A DNA stretch of 64,000 bases, from the NCBI GenBank assembly GCA_019418625.1, contig DYBL01000092.1:8853-72852 (forward strand), in the 5' to 3' direction. Under the pieces are notes generated by a model. It ran no database searches and had not been told where the DNA came from. It worked only from the letters and a program-made list of their open reading frames with translations. Below, piece after piece: positions 54,081-62,670 of the stretch. Each line of letters opens with the position of its first letter. Position 1 is the first letter of the stretch. Origin of the DNA: Clostridiales bacterium. GTDB lineage: Bacteria; Bacillota; Clostridia; Oscillospirales; Oscillospiraceae. The translations under genes were made by a program, and so were the position numbers.

Positions 54081-55478
54081 TCAGCCTTCTTCGGCGATTT
54101 TGCGGCCCATCAGGGTACCCATGACGGAGGCCATCATGAGGCCGCGGGTCCAGCCGGAGCTGTCGCCCAGGCAGTGGAGCCCCTGGAGACTGGTGTTGAA
54201 ATCGGTATCCATCTTCACCCGGTTGGAGTAGAACTTCAGCTCGGGAGAGTACAGCAGTGTCTCCTGGGAGGCAAAGCCGGGAACCACGCAGTCCATGGCC
54301 TGGATGAAGTTGATGATGTTGATCATGGCGCGGTACGGCATGGCGGCGGTGATGTCACCGGCCACGGCGTCGGGCAGCGTGGGCCGCAGGTTGGACTGGG
54401 CCAGCTCCTTCTGCCGGGTGCGCTTGCCGTCCAGAATGTCTCCGAACCGCTGCACCAGGATGTGGCCGTTTGCCAGCATGTTGGTCAGCTCGCCCACCTT
54501 CTGGGCGTAGGCGATGGGCTGGTTGAAAGGCACGGAGAAGTTGTGGGAGCAGAGAATGGCAAGGTTGGTGTTGTCGGTCTTGAGATCTTTGTAGGAGTGG
54601 CCGTTTACCACAGCCAGGTCGTTGTCGTAATTCTCCTGGCTGACAAAGCCGCCGGGGTTCTGGCAGAAAGTGCGCACCTTGTTTTTGAAGGGCTTGGGAT
54701 AGCCCACCAGCTTGGATTCATAGAGCACCCGGTTGACGGTCTCCATGATCTCGTTGCGCACCTCCACCCGAACGCCGATATCCACGGTGCCGGGAGCGTG
54801 GGCAATGTTATGCTCTGCGCAGAGCTTTTCCAGCCAGTCCGCGCCGCGGCGGCCGGTGGCCACGACGGTGTGCTTGGCGTAGATCTCCAGATCTGTTTTC
54901 CCGTTGGAGACGGACACGCCGCGGCAGACCTCGTTTTCCAGGATCAGATTGCTGCACTCGTAGCCGAAAAGCATCTCCACGCCATGCTCCTGCAGGAAAC
55001 GCTCGATGCCCAGATAAATGGCCTGGGCCCGCTCGGTGCCCATGTGGCGGATGGGGCAGTCCACCAGCTTGAGGCCTGCCTGGATGGCCCGCTTGCGGAT
55101 CTCCTTGCGCTCGGCCTCGTGCTCGAGGCCTTCGATATGGGTGTCCGCGCCGAACTCCAGATAGATCTGATCGGCGTAGTTGATGGTCTCCTGAGCCAGG
55201 TCCTCACCGATCAGCGTGGGCAGGTCGCCGCCCACCTCGTAGCTCAATGAGAGCTTGCCGTCGGAAAAGGCGCCCGCACCGGAAAAGCCGGTGGTGATGT
55301 GGCAGTAGGGCTTGCAGTTCATGCACTTTTTCGTCTTGTCCTTGGGGCAGTGGCGATTTTCCACGCTCTGTCCCTTTTCCACCATGACGATTTTCTGGCG
55401 GCTGCCCTTTTTGATCATTTCCAGGGCGGTGAAAATACCGGCAGGACCGGCGCCAACAATGACAACATCAGCGTTCAT
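54081..55478 (-). CDS. FAD-dependent oxidoreductase (COG2509 type)
   Basis: A 465-residue flavoprotein beginning MNADVVIVGAGPAGIFTALE (GAGPAG dinucleotide motif at 9-14). It has an early Cys cluster KDKTKKCMNCKPYCHITTGFSGAGAFSDG, typical of the COG2509 uncharacterised FAD-dependent dehydrogenases, HTVVATGRRGADW near 230, and a C-terminal FAD segment GLHCLGDSSGWTRGLMMASV. The substrate is not known. I use the ATG at 55476-55478 after GAGG; 23 upstream codons are not counted. It lies 16 bases after the U32 gene. Confidence 0.85.
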   Translation of the reverse strand: MNADVVIVGAGPAGIFTALEMIKKGSRQKIVMVEKGQSVENRHCPKDKTKKCMNCKPYCHITTGFSGAGAFSDGKLSLSYEVGGDLPTLIGEDLAQETINYADQIYLEFGADTHIEGLEHEAERKEIRKRAIQAGLKLVDCPIRHMGTERAQAIYLGIERFLQEHGVEMLFGYECSNLILENEVCRGVSVSNGKTDLEIYAKHTVVATGRRGADWLEKLCAEHNIAHAPGTVDIGVRVEVRNEIMETVNRVLYESKLVGYPKPFKNKVRTFCQNPGGFVSQENYDNDLAVVNGHSYKDLKTDNTNLAILCSHNFSVPFNQPIAYAQKVGELTNMLANGHILVQRFGDILDGKRTRQKELAQSNLRPTLPDAVAGDITAAMPYRAMINIINFIQAMDCVVPGFASQETLLYSPELKFYSNRVKMDTDFNTSLQGLHCLGDSSGWTRGLMMASVMGTLMGRKIAEEG

Positions 55479-55494
55479 AATGACCTCTTTCTCC

Positions 55495-56724
55495 TCATTT
55501 GGCGGATAGCTCCACCGCGTGGCGGACCAGCGTATAGGCAGGCACACTGCGCGGCAGCTTCATGCGAAAGACCATCTGCGGGGTGCGGGGCTCTTCCAGG
55601 GGCGCACCCTCGGCATCAGCCATGGGCGGGACGACCATGGAAAACGGCGCCGTGTCCGGCCCCACCAGTTCCACCGTGTCCCCTGCCCGGAACTTGTTGC
55701 GCAAAGAGAGCGTGGCATTGCCCTCAACGTCGCATTCGGTGACAAGTGCAACTACTTGCCACTCCCTGACATAGCGGGAGTTATTGTAATACTGCCCGGG
55801 TTCGCCGTAGTAGAAGCCCGTGGAATAGGGGCGGTGGCTCACATGCTCCACCTCGTCCCGCCAGGACTGCTCCGGAGCGCGGCCCTCCGCCGCGGCATCC
55901 AGACAGTGGCGGTAAGCACCTGTGATGATGGCCGCGTAATAAGCGGATTTGGCCCGGCCTTCAATCTTCAGGCTGGAAAGCCCTGCGTCCATCAAGTCGT
56001 CCAGGTGGTCGATCATGCACATATCCCGGGAATTCAAGATGTAAGTGCCTTGGGCGTCCTCCTCGATGGGAAAATACTCGCCGGGGCGTTTTTCCTCCAT
56101 CAGGGCGTACTGGTAGCGGCAGGGCTGGGCGCAGGCGCCCCGGCTGGAGTCCCGTCCGGTCATATAATTGGAGAGCAGGCACCGGCCGGAGTAGCTCACG
56201 CACATGGCGCCGTGGACGAATGCCTCGATCTCCAGATCCTCCGGTGTTTTTTCCCGGATGGTGCGGATCTCGTTAAGGCTCAGCTCCCGGGCCAGGATCA
56301 CCCGGCTGGCGCCCAGGTCATACCAGGCCCGGGCGGTTTCGTAGTTGCAGATGCTTGCCTGGGTGGAGATGTGCCGCTGGCACCGGGGGGCGTACTTCCC
56401 TGCCATGGTGAACGCGCCCAGATCTGCTACGATCAGCGCGTCCACCCCCGCATCCGCCAGACGCTCCAGGTGCTCCGGCAGACGGGCGATCTCTTCATTG
56501 CGGGGCATGGTATTGATGGTGCAGTGGACCCGGACGCCGTGGCGGTGGGCAAACGCCACCGCCTCCGGCAGTTCCTCCGGGGTGAAATTGCCCGCAAACG
56601 CGCGCATGCCGAAATCCGTTCCGGCCAGGTACACCGCATCGGCTCCATAGAGCACGGACATTTTCAGCCGTTCCATATCTCCTGCCGGAGCGAGGAGCTC
56701 CGGTTTGTTCCGTTTATCCCGCAT
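55495..56724 (-). CDS. Peptidase U32-family protein, probable tRNA hydroxylation protein TrhP
   Basis: A 409-residue U32 protein: the N-terminal PELLAPAGDMERLKMSVLYG and ADAVYLAGTDFGMRAF barrel start, the signature EAFVHGAMCVSYSGRCLLS followed by NYMTGRDSSRGACAQPCRY, and a C-terminal small domain. These cysteines may bind an iron-sulfur cluster. U32 proteins TrhP/YegQ hydroxylate wobble uridine in tRNAs using prephenate, and in Bacillus the trhP genes follow mltG (yrrL), as here. Collagenase-like peptidase is the older label. The start overlaps the mltG stop by 11 bases. Confidence 0.85.
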   Translation of the reverse strand: MRDKRNKPELLAPAGDMERLKMSVLYGADAVYLAGTDFGMRAFAGNFTPEELPEAVAFAHRHGVRVHCTINTMPRNEEIARLPEHLERLADAGVDALIVADLGAFTMAGKYAPRCQRHISTQASICNYETARAWYDLGASRVILARELSLNEIRTIREKTPEDLEIEAFVHGAMCVSYSGRCLLSNYMTGRDSSRGACAQPCRYQYALMEEKRPGEYFPIEEDAQGTYILNSRDMCMIDHLDDLMDAGLSSLKIEGRAKSAYYAAIITGAYRHCLDAAAEGRAPEQSWRDEVEHVSHRPYSTGFYYGEPGQYYNNSRYVREWQVVALVTECDVEGNATLSLRNKFRAGDTVELVGPDTAPFSMVVPPMADAEGAPLEEPRTPQMVFRMKLPRSVPAYTLVRHAVELSAK

Positions 56725-57913
56725 AGTCACCACTGTTCAAAAACGCGTTGTGCTCGGCCAGCGTAGAGGAGAAGTGATGTTTGCCGTCCTTGCCCAGAGC
56801 GTAATAATAATAGTTGGTATCCGCAGGCTCCAAAGCGGCCTCAATAGAGGCCAGGCCGGGGTTGGCGATGGGCGTGGGCGGCAGACCTGCGTACTTGTAG
56901 AGGTTATACTTGGAGTCCACCTGCTTGTCCTCGTTGGTGATGGGACCGGTGTGATCGGGCAGGGCGTACAGCAGCGATGCGTCGATCTGCAGCATGCCGT
57001 AGGTGCCGCCCTTGTCGCCGGGGCCTTCCAGACGATTGTAGATGACCGAGGCGATATTGGCCTGGTCGGTGCCATCCGTCTCCTTTTCGATCAGGGACGC
57101 GATGGTGATGATGTCCTGCAGGTCATAGCCCCGGGCTTCTGCCTGGGCCAGCTTCTCCTCGTCCAGCTTGCTGTTGAAGTTCTTGATGAGCCGGTTCAGG
57201 GCGCTGGAGGCCTTCTCATTGAGGTAGAAGTCATAGGTATCCGGGAAGAGATAGCCCTCCAGACGGCTGATGTCCTCAGAGTTGTTGTCGATATAGTCGT
57301 AATCGAAGGTGGCGGTCTTGGCAGCCTCCAACAGGTTCTCTTCGGTGTTCACGCCGTTTTCCTCCAGCAGCTTGATGATCTGGGATACCGTGTAGCCCTC
57401 CGGAATGGTGACACGGACCGTGTCGGTGTTCAGATTGCCGGAGGAGTTGTGCATGCCTACGATCAGGGCACGGTAGTCCATTTCGGTACTCAGCTCGTAG
57501 GTTCCGGTGCCGATCTTGTCCTTGGCGTCGGCTACGGTGGCAAAGAGCCGGAAGAACCACTTGTACTCGATGAGCCCTGCGTCATGGAGCTTGTCGGCAA
57601 TGGTGCCGATGGTATCGTCCGCGGTGACCTCGATGGTGGCGGTGATGTCCTCCTTATTGAAGGCACACAGGTCGTTGATCAGCAGCCAGCCCACACCTGC
57701 CAGGATGGCGGAGGTGACCAGCACGAACAAAATATACGTCAGGACATTGAAATGGCGCTTTTTTCTTCTGCGCCGGTGAGCGGGCGGTTGGGAATCCTGG
57801 GTCCGTCGCCCGGAACTTCCGCTTTGAGAGCGGCGTGCCGAAGAACTGTTCTGGGAACGGCGTACCTGCTCGGAATCCCAACTGGCGGTATCTCCGTTTT
57901 TATAATCAGCCAT
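56714..57913 (-). CDS. mltG: Endolytic murein transglycosylase MltG
   Basis: A 399-residue membrane-anchored lytic transglycosylase that cuts nascent glycan strands. A Ser/Arg-rich cytoplasmic N-terminus of about 50 residues precedes a membrane helix at about 56-80 (LTYILFVLVTSAILAGVGWL). Then come a LysM-like part (EGYTVSQIIKLLEENGV) and the YceG domain with the catalytic-glutamate motif ASLIEKETDGTDQANIASVI and QVDSKYNLYKYAGLPPTPIA near the end. Length matches Gram-positive MltG with an extended N-tail. Confidence 0.94.
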   Translation of the reverse strand: MADYKNGDTASWDSEQVRRSQNSSSARRSQSGSSGRRTQDSQPPAHRRRRKKRHFNVLTYILFVLVTSAILAGVGWLLINDLCAFNKEDITATIEVTADDTIGTIADKLHDAGLIEYKWFFRLFATVADAKDKIGTGTYELSTEMDYRALIVGMHNSSGNLNTDTVRVTIPEGYTVSQIIKLLEENGVNTEENLLEAAKTATFDYDYIDNNSEDISRLEGYLFPDTYDFYLNEKASSALNRLIKNFNSKLDEEKLAQAEARGYDLQDIITIASLIEKETDGTDQANIASVIYNRLEGPGDKGGTYGMLQIDASLLYALPDHTGPITNEDKQVDSKYNLYKYAGLPPTPIANPGLASIEAALEPADTNYYYYALGKDGKHHFSSTLAEHNAFLNSGDYAG

Positions 57914-58055
57914 AGAATCCTCCTGTCTCCCCGCCCGGTCTGTTTTTAAGGGCGAGGCTGTTGGCTTTTTTCACGATCTGATCAAAAATTTCGGGCGGTC
58001 AGGCCCTCTTGAATCGATCCGCTGCATACAATGGCACAAAGCGAGGTGACAATCA

Positions 58056-58214
58056 ATGTGCTTTCACAATGGCAGCAACGACTGCTCCTGCCTGTGGATC
58101 ATTCTCATTGTGATCCTGGTGTGCTGCTGCTGCGGCAACGGCGCCTGGGGCGGGTATAGCAATGGCGGTGGCTGCGGCTGCGGCGGCAATGACGGCTGCG
58201 GCAGCTGCTGCTGA
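58056..58214 (+). CDS. Small Cys/Gly-rich membrane-tethered protein
   Basis: A 52-residue ORF on the plus strand, between two minus-strand genes, with GAGGTG 7 bases before its ATG. It reads MCFHNGSNDCSC, then a hydrophobic core LWIILIVILV (residues 13-22), then CCCC and a Gly/Asn/Cys-rich tail; it has 12 cysteines in total. Similar tiny proteins in Clostridia are labelled chorion-class high-cysteine proteins, with no known role. A hairpin with a T-run follows directly, which supports it being a real gene. Confidence 0.75.
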   Translation: MCFHNGSNDCSCLWIILIVILVCCCCGNGAWGGYSNGGGCGCGGNDGCGSCC

Positions 58215-58221
58215 GGAAAGA

Positions 58222-58247
58222 GGGGCGTGCCCGGCACGTCCCTTTTT
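58222..58247 (+). terminator. Terminator after the small Cys-rich gene
   Basis: A 9-base-pair stem (GGGGCGTGC with GCACGTCCC, one G-U pair) and a 3-base loop followed by TTTTT, 7 bases after the stop codon. Confidence 0.75.
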
Positions 58248-58269
58248 CCTCCGGAACCGTGGGACAATC

Positions 58270-58935
58270 TCAAAAATGGGACCGCACGATCTGCCAGACC
58301 TCCTGATGGATGTCCTCCACCGTTCGGGGCTCGCCGTCTCTGGCGCAGCAGATGACCGGCCAGCCGCACCGCCGGACCACTTCCCGGGCATTTTCCCGGC
58401 AGCGGCGGAGATAGGCCTCGTCCTGCTCGTGGATGTCTGCGCTGGTGCCGGTCTCCGCCTCCCGGCGGCGCATCATGCGCTCCGTGATCTCCGTTGGCAT
58501 GTCCAGGTAGACCACCAGGTCCGGTTCCGGCAGCCCCAAGCGGCGGTATTCCAGATCGAAGAGCCAGTCCACAAACGCATCCCGCTCCCCGTCCGGCAGC
58601 TTGGAGGCCTGATGGACGGCGTTGGAGGTGGTGTAGCGGTTGGCTACGATCACGCCTCCCTGCTCATAAAATCCGCCCCAGTCTTCCTTGTAGGAGGCGA
58701 AGCGGTCCACAGCGAACAGCGTGGAGGCGGCGTAGGCGTTCACATCACCGGGATGACTGCCCAGAGCGCCCTGCAGATAGAGGGCTGCCGGCTGGGCAAA
58801 GGGGTTGCCGTACCGGGGAAAATCGATCTCCCGGTAAGAGATCCCCTTCTGGGCCAGATGACGGCATAGAAGACCTGCCTGGGTCGCCTTGCCGGAGCCG
58901 TCCGTCCCCTCAAATACGATCAGCTTACCTTTCAT
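58270..58935 (-). CDS. tmk: Thymidylate kinase family protein
   Basis: A 221-residue nucleoside-monophosphate kinase. The P-loop GTDGSGKAT is at residues 10-18, the DFPRYGNP motif is near residue 40, VIVANRYTTSNAVHQASK is near 94-111 and the lid region has RREAETGTSADIHEQDEAYL. The RYGNP form belongs to the longer clostridial TMK type rather than the short E. coli type. I use the ATG at 58933-58935; the open frame upstream overlaps the TagA-type gene. The two genes overlap by 4 bases. Confidence 0.86.
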   Translation of the reverse strand: MKGKLIVFEGTDGSGKATQAGLLCRHLAQKGISYREIDFPRYGNPFAQPAALYLQGALGSHPGDVNAYAASTLFAVDRFASYKEDWGGFYEQGGVIVANRYTTSNAVHQASKLPDGERDAFVDWLFDLEYRRLGLPEPDLVVYLDMPTEITERMMRRREAETGTSADIHEQDEAYLRRCRENAREVVRRCGWPVICCARDGEPRTVEDIHQEVWQIVRSHF

Positions 58936-59651
58936 TTTTTCCGCTTCTCCTGGCGAACATGCACCAAAAACAGGGGGAGCTTCATCATCCGGCCGATCCG
59001 GCGGGGCTCCCGGCACAGCCGGTAGAACCACTCCAGGCCATGGTCAGACCAGAATTTCGGAGCCCGCTCCACCACGCCGGCAAACACGTCCAGGCTGCCG
59101 CCCAGGCCGCACAGCAGGTGCGCGCCGGTAGCGGGGCCGAACTTCTTCATCCAAAGCTCCTGCTTGGGAGCGCCCAGGCACACAAACACCACATCCGCGC
59201 CGGTTTTACGGATCTCCTCCGCCACGGCGGCATCATCCTTGAAATAGCCGTCGTGGGTGCCGGCGATCACAAGGCCGGGATAGGTGGTCTGCAGCCGCCC
59301 GGCCGCCTGCTCCGCCACGCCGGGTTTGCCACCCAGCAGATAGAGCTTTTTCCCCTTTGCGGCAAGGCCCGCCATGAGCCCCGCGGCAAATTCAATGCCC
59401 GGCACACGGCCCTTGAGCGGCGTGCCCAGCATGGCGGCACCCTTGACCACGCCGATTCCGTCCGCCAGCACCAGATCCGCCTCGTTGACGGCTATTTTCG
59501 CAGCCAGATTTTCCCGGCACAGCTCCACGATCTCGGGGTTCGGCGTGACCACATAGTGGTTGCCCTGGGACTCCGTCAGACGCAGTCCCTCCGCCACGGC
59601 CTCATCCATGGTCAGGTTATCAAAGCCGACTCCCAGCACATCGATACGCAT
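58932..59651 (-). CDS. WecB/TagA/CpsF-family glycosyltransferase
   Basis: A 239-residue GT26 enzyme that transfers N-acetylmannosamine-type sugars in teichoic acid or capsule synthesis. It has the family pattern YVVTPNPEIVELCRENL, LADGIGVV, KLYLLGGKPGVAEQAA and VVFVCLGAPKQELWMKKF, and ends with APKFWSDHGLEWFYRLCREP and a basic membrane-binding tail (VRQEKRKK). No other teichoic acid genes are adjacent; the next gene is tmk (4-base overlap), an arrangement recorded in some Clostridia. Confidence 0.92.
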   Translation of the reverse strand: MRIDVLGVGFDNLTMDEAVAEGLRLTESQGNHYVVTPNPEIVELCRENLAAKIAVNEADLVLADGIGVVKGAAMLGTPLKGRVPGIEFAAGLMAGLAAKGKKLYLLGGKPGVAEQAAGRLQTTYPGLVIAGTHDGYFKDDAAVAEEIRKTGADVVFVCLGAPKQELWMKKFGPATGAHLLCGLGGSLDVFAGVVERAPKFWSDHGLEWFYRLCREPRRIGRMMKLPLFLVHVRQEKRKK

Positions 59652-59719
59652 AAAATCACCTCATCACAGAGTCATACAGTTTATAAGTATAGCATAGTGC
59701 ACGATTTTTGTCCAATTAA

Positions 59720-59748
59720 AAAAGAGAGGCAGCTGCTGCCTCTCTTTT
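59720..59748 (-). terminator. Terminator after the EamA transporter gene
   Basis: A 13-base inverted repeat AAAAGAGAGGCAG and complement around a 3-base loop, with T-rich sequence on both sides. Confidence 0.9.
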
Positions 59749-59754
59749 CCTTTT

Positions 59755-60684
59755 TTAAGCCGTTTTGCCGCTGATTTTTGTATCTTTTTTCGCAGGCATG
59801 GGGATCTGGGCCAGCAGCACGGCGATGAGCACCAGCACACAGCCAAAGTACTCCCGCATGCTCATCTGGTCTTTGAGGATGATGGCGCCCGCCAGCGTGG
59901 CGAACACGGACTCCAGGCTCAAAAGCAGGGACACCACCGTGGGATCGGAATCCTTCTGGGCCAGGATCTGCAGCGTGTAGGCCACGCCGCTGGAGAATAC
60001 GCCCACATACAAAAGCGGGAAGATGCATGCCTGCAGGCCGGCCAGCGAGGGCGTTTCAAAGGCCAGCATGCCGATGGAGGACAAAATGGCCGATACCAGG
60101 AACTGCACGCAGGAGAGCTCCACGCCGTCCACCTTCTGGGTGAAATGGTCGATGATGAGAATGTGGCCGGTGAAGCAGAACGCGCACAGCATCACATAAA
60201 AGTCTCCCCGGGCGATGGAAAAGCCCTCTGTTACGCACAGGCAGTAGAGACCGGCCACGGCCAGCGCCACGCTGATCCAGATGGTTTTGGGCGGATGCTT
60301 TTTCAAAAAGATGCCTGCGATGGGCACCAGAACGATGTAGAGGGCGGTGATGAAGCCGGCCTTGCCGGAGGTAGTGGTCTCCAGTCCCTTTTGCTGGAGA
60401 TTGGTGGCTACGGTGAGCGCTGTGCCGCAGCACAGACCGCCCAGCATCAGATCCCGGCGGGCATGGGGGCGGGGCCGGGCCTCCCCTGCAAAATCCCGGC
60501 GGCGGCGCATCCGCAGCACGGCGCACAGCACCAGCAGAAAAACAAAGGCGATGGCCGCACGGGCGGCGTTGAAGGTAAAGGGCTGCACGTAGTCCGCGCC
60601 CACGCTCTGGGCCACGAACGCCGTGCCCCAGATCAGCGCGGCCAGAACAGGGAATACATTTTGACGAATCCGGTTGACTTTCAT
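59755..60684 (-). CDS. EamA-family drug/metabolite transporter
   Basis: A 309-residue protein with ten hydrophobic segments in two EamA repeats (about 8-150 and 160-300). Family marks include VLAALIWGTAFVAQSVGADYV, KGLETTTSGKAGFITALYIV and LSLESVFATLAGAIILKDQM. Substrates of such carriers range from amino acids to nucleosides; none is indicated. I use the ATG at 60682-60684, 8 bases after GGAG. The C-terminus is Lys-rich (MPAKKDTKISGK). It is divergent from the glycosylase gene. Confidence 0.9.
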   Translation of the reverse strand: MKVNRIRQNVFPVLAALIWGTAFVAQSVGADYVQPFTFNAARAAIAFVFLLVLCAVLRMRRRRDFAGEARPRPHARRDLMLGGLCCGTALTVATNLQQKGLETTTSGKAGFITALYIVLVPIAGIFLKKHPPKTIWISVALAVAGLYCLCVTEGFSIARGDFYVMLCAFCFTGHILIIDHFTQKVDGVELSCVQFLVSAILSSIGMLAFETPSLAGLQACIFPLLYVGVFSSGVAYTLQILAQKDSDPTVVSLLLSLESVFATLAGAIILKDQMSMREYFGCVLVLIAVLLAQIPMPAKKDTKISGKTA

Positions 60685-60759
60685 ATGGCTTGCTCCGCTC
60701 CTGGTTCCATGGTATACTTTTTTGCACAACTTTTGGTATTGTAACACTGGGGTGAAAAA

Positions 60760-61383
60760 ATGGCAATACTTTCGCAGGAATTCTATTTGGGTGACACCGT
60801 GGACATTGCCAGGCGGCTTTTAGGCAAATATCTGGTGCGCCGCCTGGGTGGGGAAACGCTGGTGTGCCGCCTGACGGAGACAGAGGCCTATATAGGCCGG
60901 TGCGACAAGGCCTGCCATGCCTATAACTACCGCCGCACGGCCCGTACGGATGCGCTGTTCCAGCCGCCGGGACGGGCGTACGTCTATTTGATCTACGGCA
61001 TGTACGACTGCCTCAACATCGTGACGGAGCCGGAGGGTGAGCCCGCTGCCGTGCTGCTGCGGGGCGCGGAGGCGATATCCGGCGGAGCGGCCATGGCGCG
61101 CCTTCGCTACGGGGACAAGCCTATGACGGCGGCCCGGCAGAAAAATATGCTGAACGGTCCGGGAAAGCTGTGCCGGGCGCTGGGGGTCACCCGGGCGGAG
61201 AACCGCCTGGATCTGACGGACGGAGCAGGCGCGCTGTTTGTGTGCGACGATCTGGCGGACGCAGGTCTCCCCTGCCCCACCCTGCCCCGGGAGCGGATCT
61301 GCGCCGGTCCCCGCATCGGCGTGGACTACGCCCAAGAGGCGAAGGACTTTCCCTGGCGGTTCTGGCTGGAAAAGGAGGAATGA
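60760..61383 (+). CDS. 3-methyladenine DNA glycosylase (AAG/MPG family)
   Basis: A 207-residue base-excision repair enzyme that removes alkylated purines. The AAG family pattern is complete: FYLGDTVDIARRLLGKYLVR, LTETEAYIGRCDKACHAYN (with the catalytic Glu in TEAY), GRAYVYLIYGMYDCLNIVTE and a C-terminal GPRIGVDYAQEAKDFPWRFW. Length is normal for bacterial members. It is the first gene of a plus-strand cluster and overlaps nothing; its stop abuts the HAD gene. Confidence 0.94.
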   Translation: MAILSQEFYLGDTVDIARRLLGKYLVRRLGGETLVCRLTETEAYIGRCDKACHAYNYRRTARTDALFQPPGRAYVYLIYGMYDCLNIVTEPEGEPAAVLLRGAEAISGGAAMARLRYGDKPMTAARQKNMLNGPGKLCRALGVTRAENRLDLTDGAGALFVCDDLADAGLPCPTLPRERICAGPRIGVDYAQEAKDFPWRFWLEKEE

Positions 61384-61385
61384 AC

Positions 61386-62048
61386 ATGGACAGCATGCTG
61401 TTTTTTGATCTGGACGGGACGCTCATCGACTCCAACGGCGTCTGGAAAGAGGTGGACCGGGCATTCCTGGCCCGGCGGGGGCTCCCCTATACCCACGCCT
61501 ACTATGAGGGCGTGGCCCACACCATCTTCCCCCTGGCGGCCCAGTTCACCAAGGACTACTGCGGCCTTTCGGAAAGCTGCGAGGAGATCATGGCCGAGTG
61601 GCTGGAGCTGGCCAAGGACACCTATTCCCATGTGCCCCTGAAGCCCGGCGTGCGGGCCTATCTGAAGCAGTGCCGTGCAGAGGGCAGACGGATGGCGGTG
61701 GTGACCAGCGCCCTGCCGGTCCACTGCCGGGCATCTCTGGAACGGCTGGACATTGCCAAGTACTTTGAGCGGGTCACCTTTGCCCAGGAACTGGGGCTGG
61801 AGAAAAAGGCGCCGGAGATCTGGCTGGAAGCGGCCCGGCTGGCGGGCGTGGCACCGGAGCGCTGCACCATCTTTGACGACAGCATCGCCGCCTGCCGGGG
61901 TGCCCGGGCGGCCCATATGCGGGTGGTGGGCGTGTACGATGCGTTTTTTGCCCATGACGAGGACCAGATGCGCCAGTTCTGCGATGTGTATATCCGAAGC
62001 TTTGAGGAGCTTCTCTGGACACCGGATCAAAAGGAGCGGCGCAGATGA
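61386..62048 (+). CDS. HAD-superfamily hydrolase
   Basis: A 220-residue phosphatase-type HAD protein. Motif I is FFDLDGTLID (Asp8 and Asp10), motif II VVTSA near residue 105, motif III Lys in GLEKKAPEIW near 140, and motif IV TIFDDSIAACRGA near 162. The cap is a helical type I insertion. The substrate is a phosphate ester of unknown kind. I use the second ATG (61386, AGGAGG 7 bases upstream); the first ATG overlaps the glycosylase stop. It overlaps the pentapeptide gene by 4 bases. Confidence 0.88.
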   Translation: MDSMLFFDLDGTLIDSNGVWKEVDRAFLARRGLPYTHAYYEGVAHTIFPLAAQFTKDYCGLSESCEEIMAEWLELAKDTYSHVPLKPGVRAYLKQCRAEGRRMAVVTSALPVHCRASLERLDIAKYFERVTFAQELGLEKKAPEIWLEAARLAGVAPERCTIFDDSIAACRGARAAHMRVVGVYDAFFAHDEDQMRQFCDVYIRSFEELLWTPDQKERRR

Positions 62049-62653
62049 TCGATCAGGAATGGCTGGATCGTGCTCAGGAGGACGGGGGCTGCGTTTCCCG
62101 TCTGGAACTGCTCCGTGTCCAGCTTACCGGTCAGGACTGGTCGGAGCTGGAGGTACGGCACAGCAGCTTCCAGGGCTGCATGTTCACGGACTGCGACTTT
62201 TCCGGCGCCGCCTTTTACGACTGCGGCTTTTCCGGCTGCTGCTTTTCGGGATGCCGCCTGCCGGGCACGTTTTTTCAGGACTGCCGCATAGAGGGCAGCA
62301 AGCTGGACGGCGCGGACCTAAGGCGTGCGCGCCTGCGCCGCTGCGCTTTGGAGGATACACTGGCCCGCTACGCCAACTGGAACGCCGCCGTGCTGGATCA
62401 GTGTACCCTGAAAAGCTGTGACCTGACAGAGTCTTCCCTCTCGGAGTGCCGGCTTTCCAAATTGAGCATTGATTCAGTAAATCTCACGGGGGCGGAGCTG
62501 TTCAAAACCAGCTTCCGGGGCCTGGACCTGAGCCGCTGCACGCTGGATAATGTGGCGCTTTCCGCCTCCTGCGCCGAGCTCAAGGGTGCCGTTATCTCGG
62601 CCCGGCAGGCGGCCATAGTGGCCCGGGTGCTGGGCATCCGGGTGGTGCCCTGA
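62045..62653 (+). CDS. Pentapeptide-repeat protein
   Basis: A 202-residue protein built of pentapeptide repeats (A/C-[DNS]-[LF]-X-X): clear repeats run from about residue 35 to 175, for example HSSFQGCMFTDCDFSGAAFY, DCGFSGCCFSGCRL, LDGADLRRARLRRCALEDT and LTGAELFKTSFRGLDLSRCT. It is notably rich in Cys (16 or so), unlike most family members. Such proteins fold as a right-handed quadrilateral beta-helix; some protect gyrase, but here no resistance role can be claimed. It overlaps the HAD gene. Confidence 0.87.
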   Translation: MIDQEWLDRAQEDGGCVSRLELLRVQLTGQDWSELEVRHSSFQGCMFTDCDFSGAAFYDCGFSGCCFSGCRLPGTFFQDCRIEGSKLDGADLRRARLRRCALEDTLARYANWNAAVLDQCTLKSCDLTESSLSECRLSKLSIDSVNLTGAELFKTSFRGLDLSRCTLDNVALSASCAELKGAVISARQAAIVARVLGIRVVP

Positions 62654-62670
62654 GAGAAAGGAGCATAGAC

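Noticed and set aside
62045..62653. Pentapeptide protein as a quinolone-resistance Qnr protein
   Set aside because: Length and repeat number are near Qnr, but it is Cys-rich, lacks a clear central hinge, and the context is not resistance-related.
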